Below are positions 43,821 to 53,192 of a stretch of DNA of 64,000 nucleotides, piece by piece. Under the pieces are notes generated by a model. The model had not been told where the DNA came from. It did no database searches and worked only from the letters and a program-made list of their open reading frames with translations. Origin of the DNA: Paracoccus shanxieyensis (GTDB taxonomy: Bacteria > Pseudomonadota > Alphaproteobacteria > Rhodobacterales > Rhodobacteraceae); contig NZ_WMII01000014.1 in assembly GCF_009711265.1 (NCBI RefSeq), forward strand, positions 3,461-67,460, given 5' to 3'. Every line of letters starts with the position of its first letter. Positions within the stretch are counted from its first letter, which is position 1. The position numbers and the translations under genes are program-made.

Positions 43821-44049
43821 CTTGTGATCCCTTGTTTTGATGACCGGGTGGGCTGCGACCGGTGGTGGGGCGTTTAGACCAGATGCGCGCAAGACGCAAC
43901 GCTGGCCTGTCCCCCATCGCCACACAGCCGCGTGACAGACCCCGCCGTGCTGACGTTGTGGCATCCGCCTTGCGGATCGTGCATTTTGGGGGCGACATCT
44001 GCTGCCGGATACGGCATCACTTTGCGCGGATTGTGACAGGGAGACCACC

Positions 44050-44865
44050 ATGAGCGCCACGCCCGAGCGGAAGCCTCGACTGACGCCCAGCGATATCCGC
44101 GCCCGCAAGGGTGGCGTGCCGGTGGCCTGCCTGACGGCCTATACCACGCCCATGGCGAAGCTGGTCGACCGGGCCTGCGATCTGGTTCTGGTCGGCGACA
44201 GCGTGGGCATGGTGCTGCACGGTCTGCCTTCGACCCTTGGCGTGACGATGGAGATGATGGTGCTGCATGGCCGCGCCGTTGCGCGGGGCGTCGATCACGC
44301 CTGTCTGGTCGTCGACATGCCCTTTGGCAGCTATGAGGAAAGCCCGCAGCAGGCCATGCGCAACGCGGCCCGGCTGCTGGCGGAAACCGGCTGTCAGGCG
44401 GTCAAGCTGGAAGGCGGGCGGCATATGGCCGAAACCGTGGCCTTTCTGGTGACGCGCGGCATTCCGGTGATGGGCCATGTCGGGCTGACGCCGCAGGCGG
44501 TGAATGTGCTTGGCGGCTACAAGGTGCAGGGGCGCGGCGCCGATGGCGACCGCATTGCGGATGACGCAGCGGCGCTGGCCGAGGCGGGGGCGTTCGCCGT
44601 GGTGCTGGAAAAATTGCCCGAGGCTTTGGGGACGCGGATCAGCCGTCAGATCGCGGTTCCGACCATCGGCATCGGCGCGGGCGCGGGCTGTGATGGTCAG
44701 GTTCTTGTGGTCGATGATATGTTGGGCATTTTCAGTGACTTCAAGCCGAAGTTTGTCAAACGATATGAGGAACAGGGTGTGGCCGCCGCCCGTGCCATTG
44801 CCGCCTATGCCGACGATGTGCGCAACCGTCGCTTTCCCGCAGCGGAGCATGGATTTTCCGAATGA
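44050..44865 (+). CDS. panB: 3-methyl-2-oxobutanoate hydroxymethyltransferase
   Basis: This 271-residue enzyme shows the PanB signatures [43 protein letters not shown] and GHVGLTPQ. It forms ketopantoate from 3-methyl-2-oxobutanoate with methylene-tetrahydrofolate, the first step to pantothenate. GGGAGA lies before the ATG. It overlaps panC by 4 bases (ATGA). Confidence 0.95.
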   Translation: MSATPERKPRLTPSDIRARKGGVPVACLTAYTTPMAKLVDRACDLVLVGDSVGMVLHGLPSTLGVTMEMMVLHGRAVARGVDHACLVVDMPFGSYEESPQQAMRNAARLLAETGCQAVKLEGGRHMAETVAFLVTRGIPVMGHVGLTPQAVNVLGGYKVQGRGADGDRIADDAAALAEAGAFAVVLEKLPEALGTRISRQIAVPTIGIGAGAGCDGQVLVVDDMLGIFSDFKPKFVKRYEEQGVAAARAIAAYADDVRNRRFPAAEHGFSE

Positions 44866-45698
44866 CCCAGATCGTCAGGGGCGTGGCCCAGTTGCGCCGC
44901 ATCACGCAGGGCTGGCGGCGGGCGGGTGATCTTGTCGGCGTCGTGCCGACCATGGGCGCGCTGCATGACGGCCATCTTAGCCTTGTCCGCGCCGCGCAGG
45001 CCGAATGCGACCGGGTGATCGTCACGCTGTTCATCAACCCGCGCCAGTTCAACAATCCCGAGGATTTCGCGAAATACCCCCGGACCGAGGCGGCGGATGC
45101 CGCGATCCTTGCGCCTTTGTCGGCCGATGTGCTGTTCGTGCCGGACGCGGCCGAGATCTATCCCCCCGGCCATGTCAGCGCCGTAACGGTTGGCGGGGTC
45201 AGCGGCCCGCTGGAAGGCGCGCACCGGCCCGGCCATTTCGACGGCGTGGCGACGGTGGTGGCGATGCTGTTCAACATGACGCAGGCCGACCGCGCCTATT
45301 TCGGGGAAAAGGATTGGCAGCAATTGCAGGTCGTGCGCCGGATGGTGGCCGATTTGCAGATGCCGGTGCAGGTGGTGCCATGTCCGTCGGTGCGCGATCC
45401 GGACGGGCTGGCGATGTCGTCGCGCAACCAACGCCTCAGTGCGGCGGCGCGCGCGCAGGCGGCCACCATCCCGGCGGTGCTGTTCGATGCCGCCGGACGG
45501 ATCGGCGCCGGCGGCGATGTCGCGCAGGTGCTGGATGCGGCGCGGGCGCGGCTTGAGGGCGCGGGGCTTGGTCCGGTGGAATATCTGGCGCTGCGCGATG
45601 CCGAAACCTTGGGCGAGGCGCAGCCGGGCCGCGGGGCGCGGCTGCTGCTGGCTGTCTGGCTGGACGGCGTGCGGCTGATCGACAACGTGGCGGTCTAG
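44862..45698 (+). CDS. panC: Pantothenate synthetase
   Basis: This 278-residue ligase carries the HIGH-type signature [15 protein letters not shown], SLFINPxQF-like [20 protein letters not shown] and the KMSKS-like MSSRNQRL. It joins pantoate and beta-alanine with ATP. Its TAG overlaps the stop of the convergent regulator gene in a shared CTAG. Confidence 0.95.
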   Translation: MTQIVRGVAQLRRITQGWRRAGDLVGVVPTMGALHDGHLSLVRAAQAECDRVIVTLFINPRQFNNPEDFAKYPRTEAADAAILAPLSADVLFVPDAAEIYPPGHVSAVTVGGVSGPLEGAHRPGHFDGVATVVAMLFNMTQADRAYFGEKDWQQLQVVRRMVADLQMPVQVVPCPSVRDPDGLAMSSRNQRLSAAARAQAATIPAVLFDAAGRIGAGGDVAQVLDAARARLEGAGLGPVEYLALRDAETLGEAQPGRGARLLLAVWLDGVRLIDNVAV

Positions 45699-46429
45699 GC
45701 GTTTTGCAGCGCCAGCCGGGCGCGTGTCGCCCCTTCAAGAATGACCGCGCGCATGGCGGTGGCAGCCGCCTGACTGTCGCGGGACGCAATCGCGGCGGCG
45801 ATGCGCAGATGCTGCGAGGCGCATTGCGCGATCATCTCGGGCGAAAGCGCGGGGGATGAGATCTGGAACGACACCGCCAGCGCCGCCTCGATCAGCGTCG
45901 AGACCGAGCGCATGAACGGGTTGCGCGACATCTCGGCCACGGCGAGGTGAAAGTTCAGATCCTCTTGCGCGATGGTTTCGCGGCTATGGGCCGGGTTGTC
46001 GATGCGGGCGGCGATGCCATACAGGTTGACGATTTCCTCGGCCGTGGCGTTCTGCGCGGCAAGGCCTGCGGCGGCGGGTTCAAAGGCCAGCCGCATCTCG
46101 CACAGATGGCCGACGAATTCCGCGTCCATTCCGGCCTGCATCTGCCATGTGATCACATCGCTGTCGACGAAATTCCAGTTGTCGCGCGGGTTCACGCGGG
46201 TGCCTACGCGGGATTTCGCCCGCACAAGGCCCTTGGCGGCAAGGGTTTTCATCGCCTCGCGCAGGACGCTGCGCGAGACGCCGAACCGCTCCAGCAGTTG
46301 CGGATCGCCGGGCAGGGTTTCGCCCACGTGGAATTCGCCGGTGATGATGGCGCGGCCAAGGTCATCGACCACGCGCGCGTGGTTCGACCGGGGCTTGCCG
46401 CCATACATGCGCTGGCGCAGCACGCCCAT
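45695..46429 (-). CDS. GntR-family regulator, FadR subfamily, of the sugar ABC operon
   Basis: This 244-residue protein has the GntR winged helix (GETLPGDPQLLERFGVSRSVLREAMKTL region, about 36-62) and an FCD domain with DLNFHLAVAEMSRNPF and HLRIAAAIASRD histidines for metal/ligand binding. It resembles sugar-acid regulators such as DgoR. It begins one base after the yjfF stop, so it is the last gene of the ytfQRT-yjfF operon and probably controls it. The ligand is not evident. Confidence 0.85.
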   Translation of the reverse strand: MGVLRQRMYGGKPRSNHARVVDDLGRAIITGEFHVGETLPGDPQLLERFGVSRSVLREAMKTLAAKGLVRAKSRVGTRVNPRDNWNFVDSDVITWQMQAGMDAEFVGHLCEMRLAFEPAAAGLAAQNATAEEIVNLYGIAARIDNPAHSRETIAQEDLNFHLAVAEMSRNPFMRSVSTLIEAALAVSFQISSPALSPEMIAQCASQHLRIAAAIASRDSQAAATAMRAVILEGATRARLALQNA

Positions 46430-46430
46430 G

Positions 46431-47405
46431 TCAGCTGACCCGCCGCATCGCCCGCCGTTCCGAGACCAGCAGGATCAGGCGTTGCAGGATGATGAAGGTA
46501 AACAGAAGGATCCCCACGACAATCTTGGTCCACCACGAAGACAGCGTGCCGTCAAAGACGATATAGGTCTGGATCAGCCCCTGGATCAAGACGCCGAACA
46601 GCGTGCCCAGAACCAGCCCCGCGCCCCCGGTCAGCAGCGTGCCGCCCACCACGACGGCGGCGATGGCATCCAGTTCGACCCCCACCGTCGCCAGCGAATA
46701 GCCGGCCGAGGTGTAAAGCGTATAGGCCAGACCCGACAGCCCCGCCATGAAGCCGGAAAAGGCGTAAAGCTGCACCGTGGTGCGCCGGATCGGCACGCCC
46801 ATCAGCTCGGCCGATTGCGGCGATCCGCCCAGGGCATAGACATTCGCCCCAAAGCGCGTGCGATGGGCAAGGATCACGCCGATGGCAAAGGCCGCCAGCA
46901 TCAGCATGGCCAGAAAGGTCAGGCGACCCTTGTCGGGCAAAGCGATATACAGCGTCTTCAGGCTGCGCAGGAAGTCGTGGCTGATCGGCACGGAATCGGT
47001 CGACAGCAGGAAGGCCGCGCCCCGCGCCAGAAACATCCCGGCCAGCGTCACGACAAAGGGCGGCATTTTCAGCGCGTGGATCGTCAGCCCCATCAGCGCA
47101 CCGAATGCCGTCGAAAGTGCCAAAGCCAGCGCAAAGGCCAGCGCCGGATGCACGCCCGCGCGGATCAGCACCGCCACCAGCACCGAGGTGAAGGCGATGA
47201 CCGAGCCCACCGACAGATCGATCCCGCCCGAGATGATGACAAAGGTCATGCCCACCGCCGCAATGCCCAGAAAGGCGTTGTCGGTCAGAAGGTTGCCCGC
47301 CACGCGCCATGACAGCATGTTGGGGAACTGCGCCACGCACAGCGCATAGGCCAGCAGAAAGATCGCCACGGTCGCGACAAAGGGCAGGGTGCGGGCGCGG
47401 ATCAT
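46431..47405 (-). CDS. yjfF: Sugar ABC transporter permease, YjfF type
   Basis: This 324-residue permease has about nine membrane segments and the conserved ribose/galactofuranose permease motif FVIISGGIDLSVGSVIAFTSV and VVVGGTLLTGGAGLVLGTLFG. In E. coli YtfQRT-YjfF imports galactofuranose. Two adjacent permease genes, of YtfT and YjfF types, are diagnostic of this system. It overlaps ytfT by 4 bases. Confidence 0.85.
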   Translation of the reverse strand: MIRARTLPFVATVAIFLLAYALCVAQFPNMLSWRVAGNLLTDNAFLGIAAVGMTFVIISGGIDLSVGSVIAFTSVLVAVLIRAGVHPALAFALALALSTAFGALMGLTIHALKMPPFVVTLAGMFLARGAAFLLSTDSVPISHDFLRSLKTLYIALPDKGRLTFLAMLMLAAFAIGVILAHRTRFGANVYALGGSPQSAELMGVPIRRTTVQLYAFSGFMAGLSGLAYTLYTSAGYSLATVGVELDAIAAVVVGGTLLTGGAGLVLGTLFGVLIQGLIQTYIVFDGTLSSWWTKIVVGILLFTFIILQRLILLVSERRAMRRVS

Positions 47406-48391
47406 GGGCGTTTCCTTAATGCGCGGCGCAGCACGGCCAGTTCATCGGCGACGGCGGGCGATTGCAGCGTCAGGATGGCGACGATGACCACGGCCTTGAC
47501 GATCAGGTTGAATTCGGGCGGCCAGCCGGACATCAGGATGCCGGTGTTCAGCGCCTGAATGATCAGCGCCCCGATCAGCGATGCGGTGATCGAAAAGCGC
47601 CCGCCCGCCAGTGAAGTGCCGCCGATGACGACGGCAAGGATCGCGTCCAGCTCCAGCCACAGGCCGGCATTGTTCGCATCCGCGCCGCGAATGTCGGCGG
47701 TGACGATCATGCCCGCCATGGCCGCGCACAGCCCGGAAATCGCATAGGTCGCAAGGATCAGGAACCGCGCGCGGATGCCCACCAGCATCGAGGCGCGGCG
47801 GTTGATGCCCACCGCCTCGATCAGCAGGCCAAGCGCGGTGCGGCGCACCAGCAGGCCGACCACCAGCCCCATCGCCAGCCAGATCAGGATGGGCATCGGG
47901 ATGCCGAAGACCGCGCCCGAGCCGATGAAGCTGAAGGCCGGATTGTTGAAGGTCAGGATGACGCCGCCGGTGATCAGTTGCGCGATGCCCCGGCCTGCGA
48001 CCATCAGGATCAGCGTGGCGATGATCGGCTGGATGTCCAGAAAGGCGACAAGGATGCCGTTCCACAGCCCGCAGATCAGCCCCAGCGCCAAGGACACCGC
48101 CAGCACCACGACGACCGGCTGGCCATCGGCGACAAGGCTGGCCGCCACCGCGCCGGTGATCGCCATGACCGCACCCACCGACAGGTCGATCCCCTTGGTC
48201 GCGATGACCAGCGTCATGCCGATGGCCAGCAGCGCCACGGGCGCCACGCGCACGCCCACATCGATCAGGCTGCCATAAAGCCTGCCGCCCTGCATCGTGA
48301 TCGTCAGAAACCCGGGCGAGATTACCGCGATCAGCGCGATGACCACAGAAAAAGCAATAAGTTGCGTGCGGAGTTCCAGAATTTTTCTCAT
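47402..48391 (-). CDS. ytfT: Sugar ABC transporter permease, YtfT type
   Basis: This 329-residue permease shows LVIATKGIDLSVGAVMAITGAV and VIGGTSLAGGRFSITASLIGALIIQ, the paired glycine-rich motifs of the RbsC/YtfT family. The inner-membrane segments are typical. It partners YjfF as a heterodimeric channel. It overlaps ytfR by 4 bases. Confidence 0.85.
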   Translation of the reverse strand: MRKILELRTQLIAFSVVIALIAVISPGFLTITMQGGRLYGSLIDVGVRVAPVALLAIGMTLVIATKGIDLSVGAVMAITGAVAASLVADGQPVVVVLAVSLALGLICGLWNGILVAFLDIQPIIATLILMVAGRGIAQLITGGVILTFNNPAFSFIGSGAVFGIPMPILIWLAMGLVVGLLVRRTALGLLIEAVGINRRASMLVGIRARFLILATYAISGLCAAMAGMIVTADIRGADANNAGLWLELDAILAVVIGGTSLAGGRFSITASLIGALIIQALNTGILMSGWPPEFNLIVKAVVIVAILTLQSPAVADELAVLRRALRKRP

Positions 48392-49893
48392 GCAGCGGCC
48401 CCCGGTGTGGCCATGGCGGCAACGATGGCCTGCGGCGTGATCTCGGCACCGCGCAATTCGCGGACATGCTGACGGTCGGACAGGATGATCACGCGTGAAG
48501 AATAGGAGACAAGTTCCTCGATTTCCGAGGAAATAACCACGAGCGCCATACCGTCCGAACGCAGTTGCGCGATCAGGTTGATGATTTCGGCATGGGCGCC
48601 GATGTCGATGCCGCGGGTTGGTTCGTCAAGGATCAGCAGGCGCGGATCGGTGGCCAGCCAGCGGGCAAGGATGGCTTTCTGCTGGTTGCCGCCCGACAGG
48701 AACTTGATGGGCCGGTTCGGATCCGGCGGGCGAATGTCCAGCGCCTTGATATAGCGCGCGGCCAGCGCGTCGGCCTCGCGGCGCGGCACGGGATTGGCCC
48801 AGCCCCGGCGCGCCTGCAGGGCCAGCACGATGTTCTGGCGCACCGACAGATCGCCGATGATGCCGTCGGATTTGCGCTCTTCGGGGCACATGCCGAAACC
48901 AAGGCGGATGGCATCCTCGGGCGAGGTCAGTGTGACGGGCTGGCCATCTACCAAGGCCTGTCCGCTATCGGCCCGGTCGATGCCGAACAGCAGCCGTGCG
49001 GTTTCCGTGCGCCCGGACCCCAGCAGGCCCGCGATGCCCACGACCTCTCCGGGGCGCAGGTCCAGATCAAAGGGCGCGATGCTGCCGCGTTTGCCGTAAT
49101 GCTGAAACCGGAACTCGGCAGGGGTGTCCGGGGGTGCTGCGTCGGGGTCGCGATGGGCGGTCGCCTCGGCCAGTTCGCGGCCCAGCATCATGGCGACCAG
49201 ATCGCGGCGCGGCAGATCGGCGATGGCTCGGTTGCCGACCATCTTGCCATTGCGCAGCACGGTCACGCGGTCGGCGATCTGATAGACCTGATCCAGAAAA
49301 TGCGTGATGATGACGATGCCCAGCCCCTGATCGCGCAATTGACGCAGCACGGCGAACAACGCCTGCACCTCGGCCGCGTCAAGGCTGGCGGTGGGTTCGT
49401 CCAGAAACAGCACCTTGCCCGACAGATCCACCGCCCGGGCGATGGCGATGATCTGGCGGATGGCAACGGGGTAATGCGCCAGCGTCTCATCCGGGTCGGC
49501 GTCGATGCCATAGCGCGCCAGCAGGGCACGGGCATCGCGGCGCATCTTCGCGCGGTCCACCAGCCCAAAGCGGCGCGGCTGGCGGCCCAGATACAGGTTC
49601 TCGGCCACGGTCAGATTGTCCAGCAGGTTCACCTCCTGATAGACCGTGCCGATACCAAGCGCCTGGGCCTCGGCGACCGAGCGCGGCTCGACCTCGGCCC
49701 CCGCAAGCTGCATCTTGCCCGCATCGCGGCGATAAGCGCCGGTCAGGATCTTGACCAGCGTCGATTTCCCTGCGCCATTTTCGCCTAAAAGCGCATGTAT
49801 TTCATTCGATTGCAGGTCAAAGTTTACCTGATCCAGAACTTTGACGCCAAAGAATGACTTGTCGATGCCCTGCGCCGTCAGAACGCCAGTCAT
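48388..49893 (-). CDS. ytfR: Sugar ABC transporter ATP-binding protein, YtfR type
   Basis: This 501-residue protein contains two ABC domains. The first has LLGENGAGKSTLVK and FLDEPTASLD; the second has GLLGSGRTETARLL, LSGGNQQKAILARWL and ILDEPTRGIDIG. Tandem ABC domains with a degenerate second site are typical of the RbsA/YtfR class. It energises uptake with YtfT and YjfF. It follows ytfQ by 48 bases. Confidence 0.88.
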   Translation of the reverse strand: MTGVLTAQGIDKSFFGVKVLDQVNFDLQSNEIHALLGENGAGKSTLVKILTGAYRRDAGKMQLAGAEVEPRSVAEAQALGIGTVYQEVNLLDNLTVAENLYLGRQPRRFGLVDRAKMRRDARALLARYGIDADPDETLAHYPVAIRQIIAIARAVDLSGKVLFLDEPTASLDAAEVQALFAVLRQLRDQGLGIVIITHFLDQVYQIADRVTVLRNGKMVGNRAIADLPRRDLVAMMLGRELAEATAHRDPDAAPPDTPAEFRFQHYGKRGSIAPFDLDLRPGEVVGIAGLLGSGRTETARLLFGIDRADSGQALVDGQPVTLTSPEDAIRLGFGMCPEERKSDGIIGDLSVRQNIVLALQARRGWANPVPRREADALAARYIKALDIRPPDPNRPIKFLSGGNQQKAILARWLATDPRLLILDEPTRGIDIGAHAEIINLIAQLRSDGMALVVISSEIEELVSYSSRVIILSDRQHVRELRGAEITPQAIVAAMATPGAAA

Positions 49894-49941
49894 GGCCCGT
49901 CCCCCGGAAATTGCGGGCGAGGTTGCCCCCGCCCGGTTTCG

Positions 49942-50901
49942 TCAGTAGCCCAAGCCCTTTTTCGCCTCATAGACGCCTTTGGGGTCGTCCGCCTGCGTGT
50001 AAAGCTTGGATTCGGTCTGGATCCATTTCGGCGGCTCGGTGCCGTCGGCGATGTATTTCGCCAGCGCGTCGAAGGCGGGGCCGGCCATGTTGGGCGTCAG
50101 CTCGACCGTGGCATTCGCCTCGCCGGCCTCCATGGCCAGGAAGATGTCGGGAACGGCGTCGATCGAGACGACCTTGATATCGGTGCCGGGCTTCAGGCCC
50201 GCCTCCTTGATGGCCTGAATGGCGCCCACGGCCATGTCGTCATTATGGGCATAGACCGCGCAGATATCCTTGCCGCCGCCTTCGGCCTTGATGAAGCTTT
50301 CCATGACTTCCTTGCCTTTGGTGCGGGTGAAGTCTCCGGTCTGGCTGCGGGCGATGGTGATCTTCGGATTGGCGGCGATACCTTCCTCGAAACCCTTCTT
50401 GCGGTTGATGGCCGGGGACGATCCGGTGGTGCCCTGCAACTCGACCACCTTGCAATCCTTGTCGCCGACCTCTTTGGCCAGCCATTCGCCCGCAACCTTG
50501 CCCTCATAGACCTGATCCGAGGTGACGGCGGTCAGATACAGATCCTCGGGTGCGTCGATCTGTCTGTCCAGCAGCACCACGGGGATTTCGGCATCCTTCG
50601 CCTCGGCCAGCACATCGTCCCAGCCGGTCGCGACCACGGGGGCGATCAGAATGGCATCCACGCCTTGCGCGATGAAGCCGCGCACGGCCTTGATCTGGTT
50701 TTCCTGTTTCTGCTGGGCATCGGCGAATTTCAGGTCGATCCCGCGGTCCTTGGCCTGCTGCTGCGTCACAGTGGTTTCCGCCGCGCGCCAGCCCGATTCC
50801 GAGCCGATCTGCGAAAAGCCCACGGTCACATCCTGCGCATAACCCGCGCCGGACAGCATCAGGCAAGCGGCCGAGCTGGCCGCCAAAAGCTTGGCTTTCA
50901 T
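49942..50901 (-). CDS. ytfQ: Sugar-binding periplasmic protein, YtfQ type
   Basis: This 319-residue protein has a signal peptide (MKAKLLAASSAACLMLSGAGYA, cut before QDVTVGFSQ) and the LacI/RbsB-like binding fold, with SESGWRAAET, VVLLDRQIDAPEDLYL, GTTGSSPAINRKKGFEEG and YAHNDDMAVGAIQA. The RQID and HNDD segments match YtfQ, which binds galactofuranose. I chose ATG 50901, with GGAGG 7 bases upstream. It is the first gene of the transport operon. Substrate is inferred from family resemblance. Confidence 0.85.
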   Translation of the reverse strand: MKAKLLAASSAACLMLSGAGYAQDVTVGFSQIGSESGWRAAETTVTQQQAKDRGIDLKFADAQQKQENQIKAVRGFIAQGVDAILIAPVVATGWDDVLAEAKDAEIPVVLLDRQIDAPEDLYLTAVTSDQVYEGKVAGEWLAKEVGDKDCKVVELQGTTGSSPAINRKKGFEEGIAANPKITIARSQTGDFTRTKGKEVMESFIKAEGGGKDICAVYAHNDDMAVGAIQAIKEAGLKPGTDIKVVSIDAVPDIFLAMEAGEANATVELTPNMAGPAFDALAKYIADGTEPPKWIQTESKLYTQADDPKGVYEAKKGLGY

Positions 50902-50953
50902 GGTAATCCTCCCCAAGAAGGGCCTCCCAACCCTTGTGCTGACACAGATAAAG

Positions 50954-50975
50954 TATGACTTATTATGCGTCAATA
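50954..50975. promoter_or_regulatory. Imperfect dyad TATGAC-N9-GTCAATA upstream of ytfQ
   Basis: A near-perfect dyad lies about 50 bases upstream of the ytfQ start, within the AT-rich promoter region. FadR-subfamily regulators bind dyads of this kind; the operon encodes one. Assignment is inferred. Confidence 0.45.
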
Positions 50976-50992
50976 CATCTGTTTGCTGGGTA

Positions 50993-51013
50993 TTTTGCTG
51001 CATGGCAGCAAAA
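50993..51013. promoter_or_regulatory. 21-base perfect dyad between ytfQ and the helicase gene
   Basis: Arms TTTTGCTGC and GCAGCAAAA flank ATG. It lies 92 bases upstream of ytfQ and 167 bases upstream of the divergent helicase. It could be an operator for either gene. It lacks a following T-run, so a terminator is less likely. Confidence 0.55.
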
Positions 51014-51179
51014 GGCGCGGAAATAAATCATATCAGACGGAAACTGCTTTACATGCCGATAGCGCGCCGTTAAGCAGCCGCCTTTGGCTCCGCACGCCCG
51101 GAGTGGCGGGTTGGGAGTAGCCGCCGCAAGGGTTCTTGGGCCTCTCATCGGCGCATCGCGCCCCCGTTTTGGCAAAGAC

Positions 51180-53132
51180 ATGACTGAACAAAATATTGCC
51201 GCGCCTCTGGCTGCGGCGCTGGCGGCCAAAGGCTATGCCAGCCTGACCTCGGTGCAGGAGGCGGTGCTGGCCGCCGATGCGGCAGGGCGCGACATGCTGG
51301 TGTCGGCGCAGACCGGCTCGGGCAAGACCGTGGCCTTCGGACTGGCTGTGGCCCCCGACATTCTGGGTGGCAATGACACGCTGCAACCGGCCTTCGCGCC
51401 GCTGGGTCTGGCGATTGCGCCGACCCGCGAGCTGGCGCTGCAGGTCGCGCGCGAGTTGGAATGGCTGTATGCCGAGGCGGGCGCGCGCATCGCCACCTGC
51501 GTCGGTGGCATGGATTACCGGACCGAGCGTCGGGCGCTGGAACGCGGCCCGCATATCGTCGTCGGCACGCCGGGCCGTCTGCGCGACCATATCGACCGGG
51601 GCGGGCTTGACCTGTCGGCGCTGAAGGCCGCCGTGCTGGACGAGGCCGATGAGATGCTGGATCTGGGCTTCCGTGAAGATCTGGAGTTCATCCTTGGCGC
51701 TGCGCCCACCGACCGCCGCACCCTGATGTTTTCGGCCACCGTGCCGCCCGCCATCGAAAAGCTGGCCAAGGATTTCCAGAACGACGCCTTGCGCATTGCC
51801 GCAGGCGGCGAGGCGCGCCAGCATGGCGATATCGAATATCGCGCGATCAGCGTGCAGACCCGCGACCGGGAACCTGCGATCTTCAACATGCTGCGGCTGC
51901 ATGATGCCCGCACGACGATCATCTTCTGCAAGACCCGCGCCAATGTGAACCATCTGCTGGCCCGGATGAGCAATCGCGGCTTCAAGGCCGTGGCCTTGTC
52001 GGGCGAGTTGTCGCAAGCCGAACGCACCCACGCCTTGCAGGCCCTGCGCGACGGCCGCGCCAGCGTCTGTATCGCGACCGATGTGGCGGCGCGCGGCATC
52101 GACCTGCCGGGGCTGGAACTGGTGATCCATGCCGACCTGCCGACGAATGCGGAAACGCTGCTGCACCGTTCGGGCCGGACGGGTCGGGCGGGCTCCAAGG
52201 GCGTCTCGGCGCTGATCGTGGTGGCGCCGGAATACAAGAAAGCCCAGCGACTGCTGAAATTCGCCAAGGTCGAGGCCGAATGGGGCCCGGCACCTTCGGC
52301 GGACGAAGTGCGCGCGAAAGACGATGAGCGGATGCTGGCCCATCCCGGCCTGACCGAAGCGCCCGGCGACGAGGCCGCGCAGGCCGCGACGCTGATCGAA
52401 CGCTTCGGGGCCGAGAACGTGGCCGCGGCGTTCATCCGCCTGTGGCGCGAAGGCCGTCCGACGCCCGAGGAACTGACCATCGTGCGCGAACGTCCCGAAC
52501 CCAGCGCCCCGCGTGAGCCGCGCGAATTCGGCGATTCGGTCTGGTTCTCGCTGTCGGTCGGCTATTCGGGCCGAGCCGAGGCGCGCTGGCTGCTGCCCAA
52601 GATCTGCGAAGCGGGTGGCGTCACCAAGAACGCCATCGGCGCGATCAAGGTGCGCGATGACGAAAGCTTCGTGCAGATCGCCAAGGCCGATGCCGACAAG
52701 TTCGGCGAAGCGATCGAACTGGAAGAGGGGCTGATGATGATGCGTCTGCCCGGAATGCCCAGTTTCGAGCGCAGCGAACGTCCCTCGGCGCCGCGCCCGC
52801 GTCCGGAAAAGAAGGGCTATCCCAAGCGTCGCGACGACGAGCCCCGCCCGCCGCGCGAATATGCCGCGCGCGAGGACCGCGCCCCCCGCGAATATCGCGA
52901 GCCCCGCGATGATCGGGCGGCACGCGATGATCGTGCCCCCCGCGAGGACGCCGCCCCCAAGAAGGCCCGCTGGTCGGGCGAGGAAAAGGCCGCGCGTCGT
53001 GCCGAAGGCGTCAAGGACTACAAGCCCGCCGGAAAGCCCGCAAAGGCATCTGCGGGCAAGCCGGGCTGGGCCAAGCCCGCGCCGAAACGCGATGGTGCCA
53101 AGGCCAAGCACGCACCCAAAGGTCGAAAATAA
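51180..53132 (+). CDS. DEAD-box RNA helicase with DbpA-type RNA-binding domain
   Basis: This 650-residue helicase has the motifs AQTGSGKT, PTRELALQV, LDEADEMLDLGF, FSATVP and HRSGRTGRAG. A DbpA-like RNA-binding domain (FSLSVGYSGRAEARWLLPKI, about 455-525) and a low-complexity charged tail (about 535-650) follow. The tail repeats DDRA/PRE units and ends rich in lysine and proline. The family remodels rRNA or mRNA, often in the cold (DeaD/CsdA). ATG 51180 gives MTEQNIAAPL; the frame upstream is unlike the family. A bidirectional terminator follows. Confidence 0.9.
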   Translation: MTEQNIAAPLAAALAAKGYASLTSVQEAVLAADAAGRDMLVSAQTGSGKTVAFGLAVAPDILGGNDTLQPAFAPLGLAIAPTRELALQVARELEWLYAEAGARIATCVGGMDYRTERRALERGPHIVVGTPGRLRDHIDRGGLDLSALKAAVLDEADEMLDLGFREDLEFILGAAPTDRRTLMFSATVPPAIEKLAKDFQNDALRIAAGGEARQHGDIEYRAISVQTRDREPAIFNMLRLHDARTTIIFCKTRANVNHLLARMSNRGFKAVALSGELSQAERTHALQALRDGRASVCIATDVAARGIDLPGLELVIHADLPTNAETLLHRSGRTGRAGSKGVSALIVVAPEYKKAQRLLKFAKVEAEWGPAPSADEVRAKDDERMLAHPGLTEAPGDEAAQAATLIERFGAENVAAAFIRLWREGRPTPEELTIVRERPEPSAPREPREFGDSVWFSLSVGYSGRAEARWLLPKICEAGGVTKNAIGAIKVRDDESFVQIAKADADKFGEAIELEEGLMMMRLPGMPSFERSERPSAPRPRPEKKGYPKRRDDEPRPPREYAAREDRAPREYREPRDDRAARDDRAPREDAAPKKARWSGEEKAARRAEGVKDYKPAGKPAKASAGKPGWAKPAPKRDGAKAKHAPKGRK

Positions 53133-53140
53133 AAGCAAAA

Positions 53141-53162
53141 CGCCCGGAGATATCTCCGGGCG
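53141..53162. terminator. Bidirectional terminator between helicase and MFS genes
   Basis: A perfect 22-base palindrome (arms CGCCCGGAG and CTCCGGGCG around ATAT) is followed by TTTTT on the plus strand and by TTTTGCTTTT on the minus strand. It lies 8 bases after the helicase stop and serves both convergent genes. Confidence 0.92.
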
Positions 53163-53164
53163 TT

Positions 53165-53192
53165 TTTCGTTTCAGGCGGTTTCGTTTCAGGC
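53165..53192. repeat. 13-base tandem repeat spanning the MFS gene end
   Basis: TTTCGTTTCAGGC occurs at 53165-53177 and again at 53180-53192, a 15-base period. The second copy contains the MFS stop codon and the first copy lies beyond it. It looks like a recent short duplication by replication slippage. Confidence 0.7.

Noticed and set aside
43821..44049. A preQ1 riboswitch before queC
   Set aside because: I could not find a convincing preQ1-I or preQ1-II aptamer by eye in either the leader of queC or the divergent side.
50993..51013. The 21-base dyad as an intrinsic terminator
   Set aside because: It lies between divergent starts, so there is no upstream gene to terminate, and no T-run follows the stem.
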